Made by a program: the position numbers and the translations under genes. Under the pieces are notes generated by a model, which did not search any database, had not been told where the DNA came from, and was given only the letters and a program-made list of their open reading frames with translations. Positions 33,969 to 46,372 of a stretch of 64,000 bases of DNA are shown one piece after another. This DNA is from Antilocapra americana (Eukaryota; Chordata; Mammalia; Artiodactyla; Antilocapridae). Within the stretch, counting starts at the first letter, position 1. Each line of letters opens with the position of its first letter. The stretch is taken from assembly GCA_007570785.1 (NCBI GenBank), contig ML660201.1, positions 36,074,090-36,138,089 of the forward strand, read 5' to 3'.

Positions 33969-35164
33969 TGTATATAAGCCTGCATCCTAGGTGCAAAGTA
34001 CTTCCAGCCTTATTTAATGTTCACTGAGCAAGGAGTCGTTCCATCTCTTTTACAGGCAGAGGAATGAATGCTCAGTAACACTGAGTATGCAGCAGATCAA
34101 GGAATCCAACATAAGCATGCATGCCACAAAGCTCAGACCTCTACCATCCAAACACAGCCTAGTCTCAGGCCTGGGAGCCACCCCGTACTAAGAACCAGTC
34201 CTCCACAAACTCTGGATCCCAGAGAGTCACCTATTATATCTGAAGATAAGAAACGTGAAACGCTCCAAGGCCAGCAATGCTCAGGAAAGAAGCACTGCTT
34301 AATGATGCATTTCTCTGAAAACTCAAAATGAATCCAATTTTCTACCCCATTATCAAGAGCTTCCATCTGCCTGCTATAGTGTTCAAAGCCCTCCCCTCCC
34401 AGCCACTTCATGGATGCAAATTTCTTCTGTGGTGAGCCCACACCTGACTGCACTGATGTGTCAGAAGACAAGTATCACAGGTGCCCAGAATCCAAAATGA
34501 ACTGGAACTACACTTCAAACAGTACATTCCAGCTGTCTGTGTTAATATTTAAATGCACCCAAACAAAATCAAGTGTGCCTTTGAAAAGCAAGGAAAATGG
34601 TTAGAAGAACTATATACTCAGTTTAAGACTCTGAAGGCACCAGGAAAGCACAATAAATTCTCTGGTACAAATTAGCCAAAGTAGTGATAATAATAATCAT
34701 CTCAACATGATGGCATTAATTTTGTTCAAAATGTGATGGTCATGAAGGAAAATCAGGAAATATGTAAGTATTACACTTCATGCTTGCATGTGAATTGCCA
34801 AGACTGGCTTTAAAAGAAATAAAGCTTGAACAAGAGCTACTCCATTGATACAAACCCTTTAGAGAGAAACGAGAATCTTATAAAATCCAAACACACATCA
34901 GCAAAGTAAATCGGGCGTCATTTATGCCCACTGTTTGGTCCTCAATGACAGAGTCAAAACCTAAGTTAATAACCATTTCATAAGAATGATGAAGGTTTAG
35001 GTAAATATGATCCAATCCATCCTATACTCTTGCAGGTCAGCCATTCAGAATCTCAAGAAGTTGATCATTTTAAGCTTCCAGGAATCAAAAACAAAATTTC
35101 CCATTTCTTCATCTATTTTTTTCCTCCACTAAAGCAAACTAGTTGGTTGACTTCATGGTCTGCT
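33969..35164. other. Intronic sequence without confident features
   Basis: Overlapping short reading frames on both strands near 34068-34604 have no motif. No repeat family identified. Confidence 0.45.
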
Positions 35165-35262
35165 CATGGTAACTTGTGTTATTTCCATAATGACCCTATG
35201 AGGTTGGCATTTTTAGCTCCATTTTACAGACAAGGAAACTGAGGTTCACCCACAGAGCCAAA
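35165..35262 (-). mobile_element. MIR SINE fragment
   Basis: gaccctatgaggttggca, agctccattttacagacaag and gaaactgaggttcac are the reversed MIR core in correct order. Confidence 0.85.
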
Positions 35263-35629
35263 TACCCATTAAAAAGTTTCCTAATTGTTCAGCTTATTTC
35301 TGTGTATATGGGAGACATTTTATGTATCTGTTTACTGCACTTCTTAGAGATAATTCACTCTAAATAATTACTCCCAAGTAATCCTTCCTCTTTGTACTAG
35401 GACAATGAGTAAAAACGGTGCCCCCATTCCCATAAATACCACTGGGGTCAGGGGCATGGTTTGCAGTGATTCAGTAGTGTAACTCAAACCAAGCCCACCT
35501 TTGGAGCTGTCAGGGCAACAGGACTGGCTGTCGCATTCATGACTTGTGACCTAGCCGGTGCAGTAGGGTATGAAGATTACCAAAAGAGAGACATTGCAAT
35601 AAATTTCCACTATGTTATCAGATATTTAA

Positions 35630-35725
35630 AAAGCACCACATGTCCAGAGCTGAAAAAAGTGCTTTGCTCATAGTACCTGGTGTCATCCTTTATACCAATC
35701 CTGTGGGGCTGGTATGACTAGCTCG
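35630..35725 (-). mobile_element. MIR SINE fragment, probable
   Basis: gtgctttgctcatagtacc and accaatcctgtggggctggt fit the reversed MIR 3' half. Confidence 0.5.
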
Positions 35726-36638
35726 GTGATATGTATGCTTGGGAATGGGGACATCAGCCAGTCAGAGAGAGTCTTCTCTCTCTTGCTGAAGGTATTATGA
35801 CAAAAATTGAAGCCTCATGGGGGTGGTTGAGGGTCAAGCACAGGATCAGCAAAGGTGCCTCAAAATGGAACCAAGCCAGAAAATGCACAATCTACAGATC
35901 AATTCTGTTGAAAAAACTGAAGCTCAAGACAAAGCCAATTTGAAATCAACCCCTAAAAAGCTCACAGTTACATGACCAATTACCTACCAATGCTCGCTTT
36001 CCCCCCAATGTCACTAACGTGACCTTGGTGGCCTTCAAACAGGATACAACACCCGATAATCAATTTTTCCATGCAGAAAATGCTATTGTTGGACTAGAGC
36101 TCTCTCAACTCCAGCTGCTTTAAAAACAGAACAAAAAATAAAGACCCTATGTGCTGGACCCTGCCTCCAGAGATTCATCTTTAGTCTAAGGTGTGGAATC
36201 AAAATAGCAGTATTTTTTGTTGTTGTTGCTAAGTTTTCCAGGCTATTCTATTTTTCAGCCAGCGATAAGAACCACAAACCTCTCTGCGGAGCTGGACGTT
36301 AGGCCCTGTTCATTGTGACACTGTCCACTCACACTCACAGCCTTTAACTTTCCAGGTTAAATAGGCCTATCTTAATTTTAGTAAAGCCCTGGCCAAAAAA
36401 ATCAACAGCCTACTGCAAGAATCACACCAGTGTGGTATCAACCTGAGCACTTAAAACAAATTTGAACTGAACCAGAGTTCCAGCCAGATTTTGCTCACAA
36501 ACAAATGAAGCAGGTATAAAAAAAAAGAAGGAATGAGGTTATCCGCAACAATATTAATTTATACACTTTATAGCAGACCCACTAGAATCACAGTCTCCAC
36601 TCCCAGTACACCAGTTTTTTTTTTTGGCTAGAAAGTGT
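35726..36638. other. Intronic sequence without recognisable features
   Basis: Only an 11-base T run at 36615-36625 stands out. Confidence 0.45.
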
Positions 36639-36650
36639 TTTATTTCTCAG

Positions 36651-37225
36651 TCAGTCATACATTAAGCATCTGTGCATGCTAAGCCGATTCAGTCATGTCT
36701 GACTCTATGTGATCCTATGAACTGTAGCCCACCACGCTCTTCTGTCCATGACAGGATTTTCCAGCAACAAAACTGGAAAGTAAAAAGTAGAAGTTGTTCA
36801 GTCGTGTCGGACTCTTTGTGACCCCATGGACTGTACAGTCCATGGAATTCTCTAGGCCAGAATACTGGAGTGAGTAGCCTTTCCCTTCTCCAGGGGATCT
36901 TCCCAACCCAGGGATCAAACCCAGGTCTCACACATTGCAGACGCATTCTTTACCAGCTGAGTCACAAGGGAAGCCCAAGAATACCCAAGTGGGTAGCCTT
37001 TCCCTTTTCCAGCAGATCTTCCTGACCCAGGAATTGAACCAGGGTTTCCTGCATTGCAGGTGGATTCTTTACCAACTGAACTATCAGAGAAAACCTAAGA
37101 ATACTGGAGTAGGTTGCCATTTCCTCCTCCAGGGGATCTTCCTGACTCAGGGATCAACCCACATCTTCTGCATTTCCTGAATTGGCAAGCAGGTTCTTTA
37201 CCACTAGTGCCACATGGGAAGGCAC
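36651..37225 (-). mobile_element. Composite Bov-tA SINE with three tandem tRNA-like heads and a Bov-A dimer
   Basis: Read on the minus strand, three successive head modules of about 119-123 bp (starting points on the plus strand 36861, 36980 and 37100) precede two Bov-A body segments. Each head has its own ggtaaagaa and B-box-like segment. A perfect 12-bp direct repeat, tttatttctcag, flanks the whole at 36639-36650 and 37226-37237, so the array of about 575 bp was inserted as one unit. Confidence 0.92.
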
Positions 37226-37779
37226 TTTATTTCTCAGAACTTTTGAGAATATTAGGGAGCAGCAAAGGAGAACAAAGCCCACCAGCAGTTACATTACTCA
37301 TCCTGCCAGCAATGTGGCGCTACAGAGTCCAAAGCTTTATCAGGTAAGCACTTTAGCCAAGTACTTAGAAGACAGTAATCTCAACACTCTTTAACTGACT
37401 GCATACAAGCCATAGGTTTTAGGGTCTCACATCCGGCAACTCTCCAAGCCCACTAAACTATTTGTGATAAAGCACGTATACAAAGATATGTCCAACTCAA
37501 GACACAAGGGAGGTACACATCAGAAGATGCTCCCCTGCCTGTGTGAAGTAAGAGAACCCATACCCCAAAGTGCAGTTATCTTCCCAGCCATGCAAACACA
37601 TCAAAGGGAGTGCAAGGCATCTGCTCTGGGCAGTGGGACTGCCTGTCTAAAGCGGGTTCCACTTGGGCCAAAAGTAAGGGGCGTGGCTTTGCTGTATAAA
37701 GACCATCAGACTAGAAGTGACAGAGGTCGAGGCCATCCCACGAAAGGTGGGTTAATTTGGTCATCACATACTCCGAAGT

Positions 37780-37970
37780 ACTGAGGAATGACCTAAGTTG
37801 AACCCAGCAAGGTAAGAATGGGCAGGAAGACCTGCCTTGGAAGGACATGCTGGATAAACTATGAACAGCGCCAAGGTCCCTGAGATAAGGAGCTCTCAGC
37901 CTACCTCACACGGCAGAGCTTGATATATGAGATGTGTTCAGTAATGAGTGAGTGAGTGATTGAATGAATA
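37780..37970. repeat. Possible ancient unclassified repeat with TGAG-rich end
   Basis: Segments such as gaatgacctaagttgaaccc and gcgccaaggtccctgagat resemble the family at 59.2-60.0 kb. A tgagtgagtgagtgattgaa stretch closes it. Confidence 0.35.
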
Positions 37971-38014
37971 CATAAACACCAGAAAAACTGATGATACCTA
38001 TGTTAGAGTCTAGA

Positions 38015-38018
<4 letters not shown>

Positions 38019-38058
<40 letters not shown>
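38019..38058. repeat. (GT)20 microsatellite
   Basis: Twenty uninterrupted GT units, the longest pure dinucleotide tract in the window and so the likeliest to vary in length between individuals. Confidence 0.97.
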
Positions 38059-38060
<2 letters not shown>

Positions 38061-41000
38061 ATGTGTGCTTTTGTGAGCCATAAGCAAAAACCCTATCTTC
38101 TTCCCTACTATCTCACTTTTTAATCTCTGCTCACCTATCAGAAAGAGCGAACATCTAAAACATAAAGCTAGAAGGAACTAGTTGGAGTATCTAACAGGCA
38201 ATTTTTAGGAAGCATCTCAGAAATGAACCAGGTGGCAAAGACAGTTACCACCCCAGGACCAGATTTCTTCTAACACATCAACTATTCATTAAAAGGTAAC
38301 TATATTTAGTTTTTCCTTTTATTCCATCTATGTCAGTAGTGTGTGATTTCTCCCCCTCATGAGAACATAATCATGTATTACTTGTACCACATAATTGAAA
38401 AAACAATTTCAAGTCCCTTCTTCAAATGTATTTTGACATTTGACATTGGGAGCACATATGACAAAGTGCTCCCTAAAAGCAACTTTTAAAAATTATTTGA
38501 ACACCAGTCAAAAACTGTATATAGAGTACATTAAGCAACCTAACATCTCACTGGCAAGGAACAAAGATTTACAAAAAGAAACAATCTGTGGTTCCCAGGT
38601 AAAGATACAGACTCAGCATACCAAATTCAATCAATTTTAATACTCTCTGCACTCTTCTAAACTCCAACGGCCAACCAATGGCAGCATGGCAATGATATGG
38701 TGAGGTTATGAATCATGCTATTGATTTTCAATATCTTCCGTGCAGAAAATTAAATTATGTAAATGTATGCCTTTACGGATCTTTACCTTAATGTGAAATT
38801 GCTTACTTGCTTATGTCAGCAACTTAATTACACAATTAAAAATGGTGCATGCTTATGAAAATATCCAGTTTTACTTCTCAGAACAGAGAGAAGTGTACAT
38901 CTGCCTATGGTTATCAGGTGACTATCCAGAGGGAGGAGTTGGTGTTATGCAAACATATATTCCATATTCTTCCGAGTTCTGCAGCACCAAGCCCACTATG
39001 GTTTATGGAGGTGAAGTCATCTGAGAGCAAGAAGCTCAGGAGAGCTTGCCGTGGTTTATAATACTTCAAGAAATAGGGTTCACAGTGATGTGACAGGTGG
39101 AGAAGAAAGAATGCCCAGCACTATACACTGCTATGCACCCTTCTTCAAAGAGGTTGTGTCTGATGGCGCTTGAACCAACACACACACAGAGATAACAAAC
39201 CTGGACATGAGGAGTATCAAACATGGGTAGCTTTCAAGACTCTGGATAGTATAATGATAATATGACGATATGATTTTACAAAGGGAAAATTCAGCTTCTC
39301 CCATCATCCAGGAGCATGTGTCTCTCAATGCTGACAGGATAAAAGTAGAGATTTCAAAACCAATAGCTTTAACTACCCAGGGATTCCCAGGTCTCACTCA
39401 GCAGGGGGAATCTTAAGTTGGTTGTTATGCAGAAAGCTGACTGAGTGATAGGTCTTTTCATCAGGGAGTCTTCATAAACTCTATCACCTCTCACAACTTC
39501 TATGGAGCCTACCTCATTTCCAGCCTAAAGCGAAAAAGATAAAAATGTTTCCAGACCCAAGGGCCCAATCCTTCCCTACAAAAATATCCTAAGAGTTTAC
39601 CTACCACAGAAAATATCAACAAAATGATTTCCTATGTGCATGATTTAATTTCCCAGAGCCACCAAACAGAGTTTGTAACAATAAATGTTTTTATTCTGGG
39701 AATATAAAGGCAGCTCGTGTATCCCATTTGCCTTAACAATATCTTCAGAAGGATTTGGTGTCATTCTTTATTCTCAGTGTTTTACAGAAAAGTTGACTTG
39801 AGAGGGGAAAAAAGTTTCAAGCCATGTTGACTTACTGGCTGAATATTTCTCACACAAAAAGACTGGCTCATTTAATACCACATTAAATAACGTTCCTGAC
39901 ATAGATGTCTTTCCATAGGTTTCCCTGTGAGAGAAAGATCACTGAAGCTACATAAAAATAAATAGCCACAGATTGATAAATAATGTTCTCTTTCAAAATT
40001 ACAAATGTGTGAACAGAAATTAGAGTACAACTAACGTCTGTTTTCGACAAAAGGACTCCATTTACACATGCATTTATACATGTGAAAATGAAAGAAAACC
40101 AGAGGTGCCTACAAAGAAAGGAAAACAGTGGCCACCAAGCCTTGCACAACAACCACACTGTTCCTCCACATTACTGTTTCATCTTACCAAAATGAGTAAC
40201 AATGTCCACCTGAGCACAGCAACAGTTATGATCTCCTGCAGGTGAATGGGGGTATGATGGCAGTTACGCAAAGGTGAAACCAGAGTCTGTTTATGAAGAG
40301 AACAGCCCCAAACTCCATCTACAACACAGCCACATATCTTGTATCCAAAACAAAATACTGTAGTGACACTTGAGGGTATGTCCAGTTCTAGGTAATTCCA
40401 AAGGGACTTCGAAGCCTGGGAGAATTGGTCATCCTCCATCCAAAAATGAAAATATCAAAGAAATTCTGGTTCCCCAGTGCCAGGATGAGAATTACTTAGG
40501 ACGATGGATGTATGGCTCTCATATTAAGAGTGCTAGTGCTCTGCCAGAGTTACTGCCAAAAAGAAGCCCACTACAATGCAAGTAATAACCACTCACATTT
40601 TCAAATGCAGAAGGTCTATTTCCAGAATGGCAGACAAGCAGTTAAGCAGGCTGTTTGTATCTATTATAACTGCTCATACAACAAACAAATTAAAGATCCT
40701 TCAAGGATGGTGAAATCTCTATCAAGTATAATTTTCTCTAAATTTTAGAGAGCATTTAAGAACATTAAATCCCAAACAATAGTCTAAAATGAATAAATCT
40801 TTATCTTTTTTGTGACTATATTGGGCAAAAGTATCAAATTATAGTTAAAGTAACTAAATATGCCATCAGGCTCTCTTCCTGCAATTAATTGAAATACAGG
40901 CACAAAAGGAGAAAAGTACTTAGTGAGCTTCCCAAAAAGAAGAATCAAAAAGTGCATTCCTTTGTTACTACTGCATTACAAATGTTCCCTCCAGTTGTTT

Positions 41001-43459
41001 GTGATACTGAACTAACCTCAAATACAATAGATTCTATTAGAGTAGATTGCCTATTTTATCACATTCAAATGTACCTATTGTCCCAACTACAACAATAAAA
41101 AAGGCATTTTTCATCATCTTAAGGTGATAAAGATACCTAATAAAGAGCCATGACTTTTTTAAGTAAAACAGATTACTAAAACTCAAAGGCAGTTCAAAGA
41201 AAGAAGAAATCACACAGAAATATAGTATCCTAGGGGGAAATAAAAAACATTTTCATGGGCTTGTAAAAATGGCTTTAGACAGGTAGAGAGGCAAAATAAT
41301 TAACTCTCTTCCGTATTTTACACTAAAATAACACTGATTTAAAAAAGGAAGAATTTTCTTCTTTTTAAATCTGACAGAGCTAAAAGAAACCCAAAAAACT
41401 AGAGTGATTCATCTGCTATCAACTATGTCACAGTTTTAAAAAGTTCAGAAATAAAAAAACACTTCACAATAGATCTGAGAAAAGGTACAATTAGATAACT
41501 GATTTAAATGGGGGCTCATTACATGTGTGGTGAAAATCTGAAAACTATCATGGTTCACTCTTGCTCGGAGGCAACCTCCTAAAAAAGAACTGGACTCCTG
41601 ACTTCAAACATCATACAAAAATAACCATCCCTCCCAATCCATTCTACTATTGCTTGGTTCTCAAAGAATCAGGTCTCTAGATTCTACAAGATTCCTGGGA
41701 AGATCATGTATAGATAATACTGTAATAATGTCAACTGCCACAAATCTGTACTTCTCATTTTACAACTGTACCACCTCTTTGAATCCTTAGTGATCAGCAG
41801 AACTGGCAGATTCAGCTTAGCCATCCCAACTGGTGGCCACCATGGTGAATGCAGCCATGGACTGAGATGTTTTGTTTCACCCACTGTGTGTGTATGTGTG
41901 TATTTGTGTTTAACTACTCATCAACATGAGAAAATCTGAGAAAGAACTCTAATATCTGTATTTATTAATGAGAAATCTTAACTTTGTCCTCAAACAGAAA
42001 AAAGTATGCTATATAAACAGTGAGTAGATCTTCAGAGAAGAATCATGACCCCATCCAGTCCAATTGATGATGTATGATTTATCTAGTTTCTATAGGCATC
42101 TGTGTTTTCCACCCATGGCCTAACTCAGTAGTAAGTTAGTTACAAACTCTGTCTTTGTCTATGAAAAAGGCACTATTCAAAGTAACATCAACACAGTGAC
42201 TCACATACTTCTTCCAATAATCCTGTGGCTTAGGCACAATTATTCAGAAAAAGCATGGAACTTTTGTTAAGAACAGATAGCCTTGAACCAGATATTCCTC
42301 TCAAGCCTGCATAAATGACCCTATGCTATAGCAATTCTTCACAAAACTGAGTTTTAGGGTTCACAACAACATCTGTGAATTAAGTTACTCCACCTGCTCA
42401 AAACTAAATAAGCATCACAAGTGATGGGCCTCTGAAAACTAAAACCCTAACAATTTCAAAATAAAGAATTTGTCAAAGCCACCCCTCCTACCACTATTGC
42501 CAACTGTCTGAGATAAAATCATGTTGTGATAGTTCTACCAGAAAAAAAGCAGAGTGATTTCCCTAACATGATGTGGAAAATATCCAATTACAATTATACA
42601 AACATTGGTAATTTGTCTATAAGAACAAAGTCTCTTACATTAAAGCAGAAAGAAATACCAAGTTAAATTTCAGTTAGGAAAACAAACTGAAATACTAATT
42701 AATAAATTTCTTTCATTCATATTTTCTTTTGTTTAAAATTTATAGCTAGGACTGCCTGACAACTTTTTATACCTGAGAACCAAAGAATAAACTTTAGAAC
42801 TTGGGCCTTTTATATGGCTGAGGCATATATAGATATAGTCCTTATGAACTACTGAATGAAAAATATTCAATGAGATGGGCATTTTTCATAGAACAAAAAG
42901 GAACCAGCAAAGAAAACTCTACTTAAGTATTGTCAGGTGCCCATTTTAAAACTAAGGCACATCTTATCAAGTCTAGCAAAATGTGCCACAATGCATATTT
43001 CCAGAATTTGGAGAGAGTAAGCTCCACAGTGACAAAAATACCCACCAAGATAATTCAAACACACTGTAGGCATAAGCCCTAAGCCCCTGGGCTCTGGGAT
43101 CACATACAGAGGGCATTCCAGCCACAACATAGCTTTTCCCTAGACACCCGCTAGTCACAGTGTGGTCAGACCCGACTAGCCTAGTGAACCCAGAAACTGG
43201 TGACCTCTGGGGCCACATTACAGACACTACATAAATCCTGGCTGGCCAGCCACTCCATGGCCTCCAGCTGTCTATGTCTCAAGAGTTCTGCACTGCTAGG
43301 CAACAAAATATCCACTCGACCTCCACATTATCTGCCTCAGTAGTTCCTAACCCTTTCTTGCCAAAAGGAAGATTTCTAGCAAACATGGTAAGGCAGGTAT
43401 CCTTGGTCTTTCCAAGGCAGAATACGACAACACCAAAGAACTCCGCAACACTTACCATA
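38059..43459. other. Long intronic stretch with few recognisable repeats
   Basis: Possible weak MIR traces lie at 39735-39840 and 42195-42295, and an imperfect TG tract at 41885-41910. No exon signature was seen. Short overlapping frames at 40179-40748 and 42933-43227 have no motif. Confidence 0.45.
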
Positions 43460-43530
43460 CAGGGAAGTCCGGCGTGCTGCAGTCCATGGGGTTGCAAAGA
43501 GTTGGACACGATTGAGCGACTGAACTGAAC
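43460..43530 (+). mobile_element. BovB LINE 3' end, extremely 5'-truncated
   Basis: Only the last 70 bases remain: agggaagtccggcgtgctgc through gttggacacgattgagcgac and a short repeated tgaac tail, as in the BovB terminus. Confidence 0.85.
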
Positions 43531-43689
43531 ATTACCCCCACCATCTTGAAGCTTTCTTTCCACTAGCAGGTTCAATCAATCCATACATAAATTATCATTT
43601 GTGTACATGGTAAAACAAATGCAATAGGGAAAAATACTAGTAGGGAAGGAAACTAAAAAGATCAATCAATAAAGGAGATACTCACTTTA

Positions 43690-43930
43690 GTTGAAGGCAC
43701 TGATGCACCATATGGGAGGACAGAGGTCAAGATAAGGGGCGGGGTGGGGGAATACATGGATGAGGATACTGAGGCAGGAAACAGGGTGGCGTAAGGAGGC
43801 CAGCCTGGCTGAAGCTCAGTGAGCCAGTGTGGGGAGGGGGAGGAGGAACAAGACCCTGCAGGATGAGCTCTTAGTCAGCCTGGGAAAGCAATGAAGGACT
43901 CCCAGTGAGCAATCAATATGTCTTATACGT
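43690..43930. repeat. Probable ancient interspersed repeat, unclassified
   Basis: Segments aggccagcctggctgaagct and gaccctgcaggatgagctc share order with the copy at 59190-59420 (aggccagtatggctggagca). The family is widespread in mammals, but I cannot name it with certainty. It contains a G-rich stretch, ggggcggggtggggg, at 43736-43750. Confidence 0.4.
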
Positions 43931-43937
43931 GCTTTCC

Positions 43938-44050
43938 TTTAAAATAGCTTTCTTGATACATAATGGGCCTTAGTATATTTACAGAGCTGTGCATGCAACC
44001 ATTACCATAATCTAACTGTACAACATTTTCCTCAATGTATGCTTTGAAAA
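43938..44050 (-). mobile_element. L1 LINE 3'-end fragment (old)
   Basis: gccttagtatatttacagag, ctgtgcatgcaaccattacc and gtacaacattttcctcaat are the reversed 3' region of an old mammalian L1. Confidence 0.75.
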
Positions 44051-44165
44051 GGTGACTCTGCCCTGGCGGGGATACTGGCAAGAGTAGAAAACAGTGGCTC
44101 ATCACCTGGGCCCCCAGGGTGAGTGAAGACAAATCATTCATAAAATGGACATTTGCACCAGTGTC

Positions 44166-44198
44166 GGGGGTGGGGGTTCCGGTGGGGGTGGGAAAGGG
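44166..44198 (+). other. Putative G-quadruplex motif
   Basis: Five G runs of 5, 5, 5, 3 and 3 are separated by loops T, TTCCGGT, T and AAA. This satisfies the usual four-run rule on the plus strand, which is the non-template side relative to an antisense reading and would be C-rich in the PTPRG pre-mRNA. Confidence 0.75.
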
Positions 44199-44727
44199 TT
44201 GTTCATGAAGGGAAATTTTAAAGCAAACAGTAGCTTAATATTCACACACACCTGACCAAAAGCCTACTTGGCTTATTTTCAGTTTTATTTTACTATTACT
44301 TTCTACAATTTTCCACTTTGTCCCTTTTCACCTGAATTAGGATTTGCACTAGTTTAATAAAGGAATTAATTGCTTTTACATGTCCAATTATCAAAAAGAT
44401 AATTAATTAGAGGCAAATCAGAAACACCTATTTACAAACACAATGGAGGAAAAGAAAGTAAGAATACTTATTATCACAACATTTTCTTTTAGAGCTAAAT
44501 AGTGCATAACTATATTCTCAGTATCTTATAAGAAAAAAATTATCTGCCTATATTATGTTTACAGAGGTATATACTACCCTACTATGGATATTGAAGGTGG
44601 GTGAATTTTTTTAAAAGCAATTTTATCATTGTTTAAACATGGACAAGCGTATGGCTTTAAGCCCAACTGGGTTCTCTCTGCCTCCCAAATGATTCTCTAT
44701 AAATAATAATAGTTAAAAAAAAAACCC
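44199..44727. other. Intronic sequence without recognisable features
   Basis: AT-rich sequence with nothing recognisable before the L1 begins. Confidence 0.4.
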
Positions 44728-45390
44728 TCTATATTGGCATAAAGGCAGACACACAGATCAATGGAACCCTAGAGGGCCCAGAAAAAACCCACACAGATAT
44801 GGACAATTAACTTACAGCAAAAGAGCCAAGAATATACAGTGCAGAAAGAACAGTCTCTTCAAAAAAAATGGTGCTGGAAAAACTGGACAGCCACATGCAA
44901 AAGAATTAAAACAGGCCACTATATTACACCATACACAACAATTAACTCAAATTGGATTGCAGACTTCAGTGTCAGACCGGAAACCATACAATTCCTACAA
45001 GCAAATGGGGGCGGTAATCTCCTACACATTGGTCTTAAAGACTTTTTTTTTTTAAGGGAGGGGCTTTGACTCCAAAGTCAAGAGAAACAAAAGCAAAAAC
45101 AAACAGATGGGACTACATCAAATTAAACAGCTTGTGCACAGTGAAGGACACATCCATAAAACAAAGAAGTGATCAGCTGAATGAGAGAAGATATTTGTGG
45201 ATGATATATTCAATAAAGATTAATATCAGAAATAAAGAACTCATGTAACTCAACAATAGCAAAAGAACCCAATTTAAAAAATGGGCAGAGGCCAAATAGA
45301 CTTTTTTCCAAAGAAGACATACAGATGGTCAAAAGGCAGATAAAAGGTGGAAAGATGTTCGACATCACTAACTATAAGGGAAATGCAAGT

Positions 45391-45459
45391 CCAAACAATA
45401 GTGACATATCATCCCAAACAATAGTGACATATCATCCCAAACAATAGTGACATATCATC
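45391..45459. repeat. Perfect 23-bp tandem triplication inside L1
   Basis: Three identical adjacent units, each starting ccaaacaatagtgacat and ending atcatc, at 45391-45413, 45414-45436 and 45437-45459. The L1 consensus as I know it has one such segment. Confidence 0.97.
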
Positions 45460-45794
45460 TCACACCTGTCAGAATAGCTGTCATCAAAAAGACAGCAAAT
45501 TACAAGTGGTAGCAAGGATGTAGAGAAAAGGGAACTCTTACATATTGTGTGTGGAAATGTAAACTGCAGCCACTATAGAAACTAGTACAGAGACTGCGCT
45601 AAAAATTAAAAATAGAACTACTCTATGATCCAGTTATTCTACTTCTGGGTATTTATCCAAAGAAAACACTAATTTGAAAGGATATATGTACCGCTATGTC
45701 CACTGCAGTATTATTTACAACAGCCAAAGTATGGAAACAAGCTAAGTGTTCATTGATAGATAAATGGATAAGAAGATGTAGCAGACAGACAGCG

Positions 45795-46020
45795 GAAGAC
45801 TGTGTGCTTGGTCACTCAATCGTGTCCAACTTTTTGTGGCCCCACAGACTTTAGCCCACTAGGCACCTCTGTCCATGGGATTTCCCAGGCAAGAATATCG
45901 GAGCAGGCTGCCATTTCCTACACCAGAGGGATCTTCCCAAGCCAAAGATCCAACCTGCGTCTCTTGCATCTCTTCAATTTCCAGGCAGGTTATGTACCAC
46001 TATCACCACCTGGGAAGCTG
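45795..46020 (-). mobile_element. Bov-tA SINE inserted in L1
   Basis: Reversed body (ggtcactcaatcgtgtccaa, ggatttcccaggcaagaata) and a diverged reversed head ending tatcaccacctgggaag. L1 sequence resumes at ggtggaatacaatgcagcc. The target-site duplication is not clear. Confidence 0.92.
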
Positions 46021-46372
46021 GTGGAATACAATGCAGCCATAAAAAAGAAGAAAATCTTGCCATCTGCAACAAAACAAATGGACTTTAAGGGTATCATCCT
46101 AAGTGAAATAATGTAGAAAAAGATAAACACTATGATTTCACTCATATAACATCTAAAAAGCAAAACAAATGAACAAACAATATAAAACAACAACAAAAAT
46201 CACAGATACAAAAGCAGGCTGGTAGGGAGCACAGGGGATAGGCATTTGGGGTGAACTTTACGGTGATGGATGGCAACTAATCATGGGGATCACTTTGAAG
46301 TATATACACAGGATGATAATGTTCTACAGCTGAAACTCACATTATATGCCAATTTTACCTCAATTTAATGAC

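Larger units (their letters stand above)
44728..46372 (+). mobile_element. L1 LINE 3' portion (end of ORF2 and 3' end), interrupted by Bov-tA
   Basis: Characteristic L1 segments occur in order: acagatcaatggaaccctag, atggtgctggaaaaactgga, gatgggactacatcaaatta, aaaatgggcagaggccaaat, cagaatagctgtcatcaaa, acttctgggtatttatccaa, atacaatgcagccataaaaa and ttctacagctgaaactcaca. The reading frame is broken by stops and indels, so the copy is dead. A 23-bp triplication lies at 45391-45459 and a Bov-tA splits it at about 45795-46020. Confidence 0.95.

Noticed and set aside
34068..34604. Overlapping 87-, 112- and 64-codon frames near 34 kb as a possible further exon or gene
   Set aside because: They occur on both strands in the same interval, show no known motif and no convincing splice sites at their ends.
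36861..37223. Three tRNA-like heads as possible tRNA genes
   Set aside because: They are SINE heads with diverged acceptor and anticodon parts, not cloverleaf tRNA genes.
44839..45248. Open frames in the L1 at 44.8-45.2 kb
   Set aside because: They are fragments of the L1 ORF2 end, broken by stops; no intact coding capacity.
45391..45459. Tandem repeat as a possible CRISPR-like array
   Set aside because: Units are directly adjacent with no spacers and lie within an L1 of a mammalian genome.
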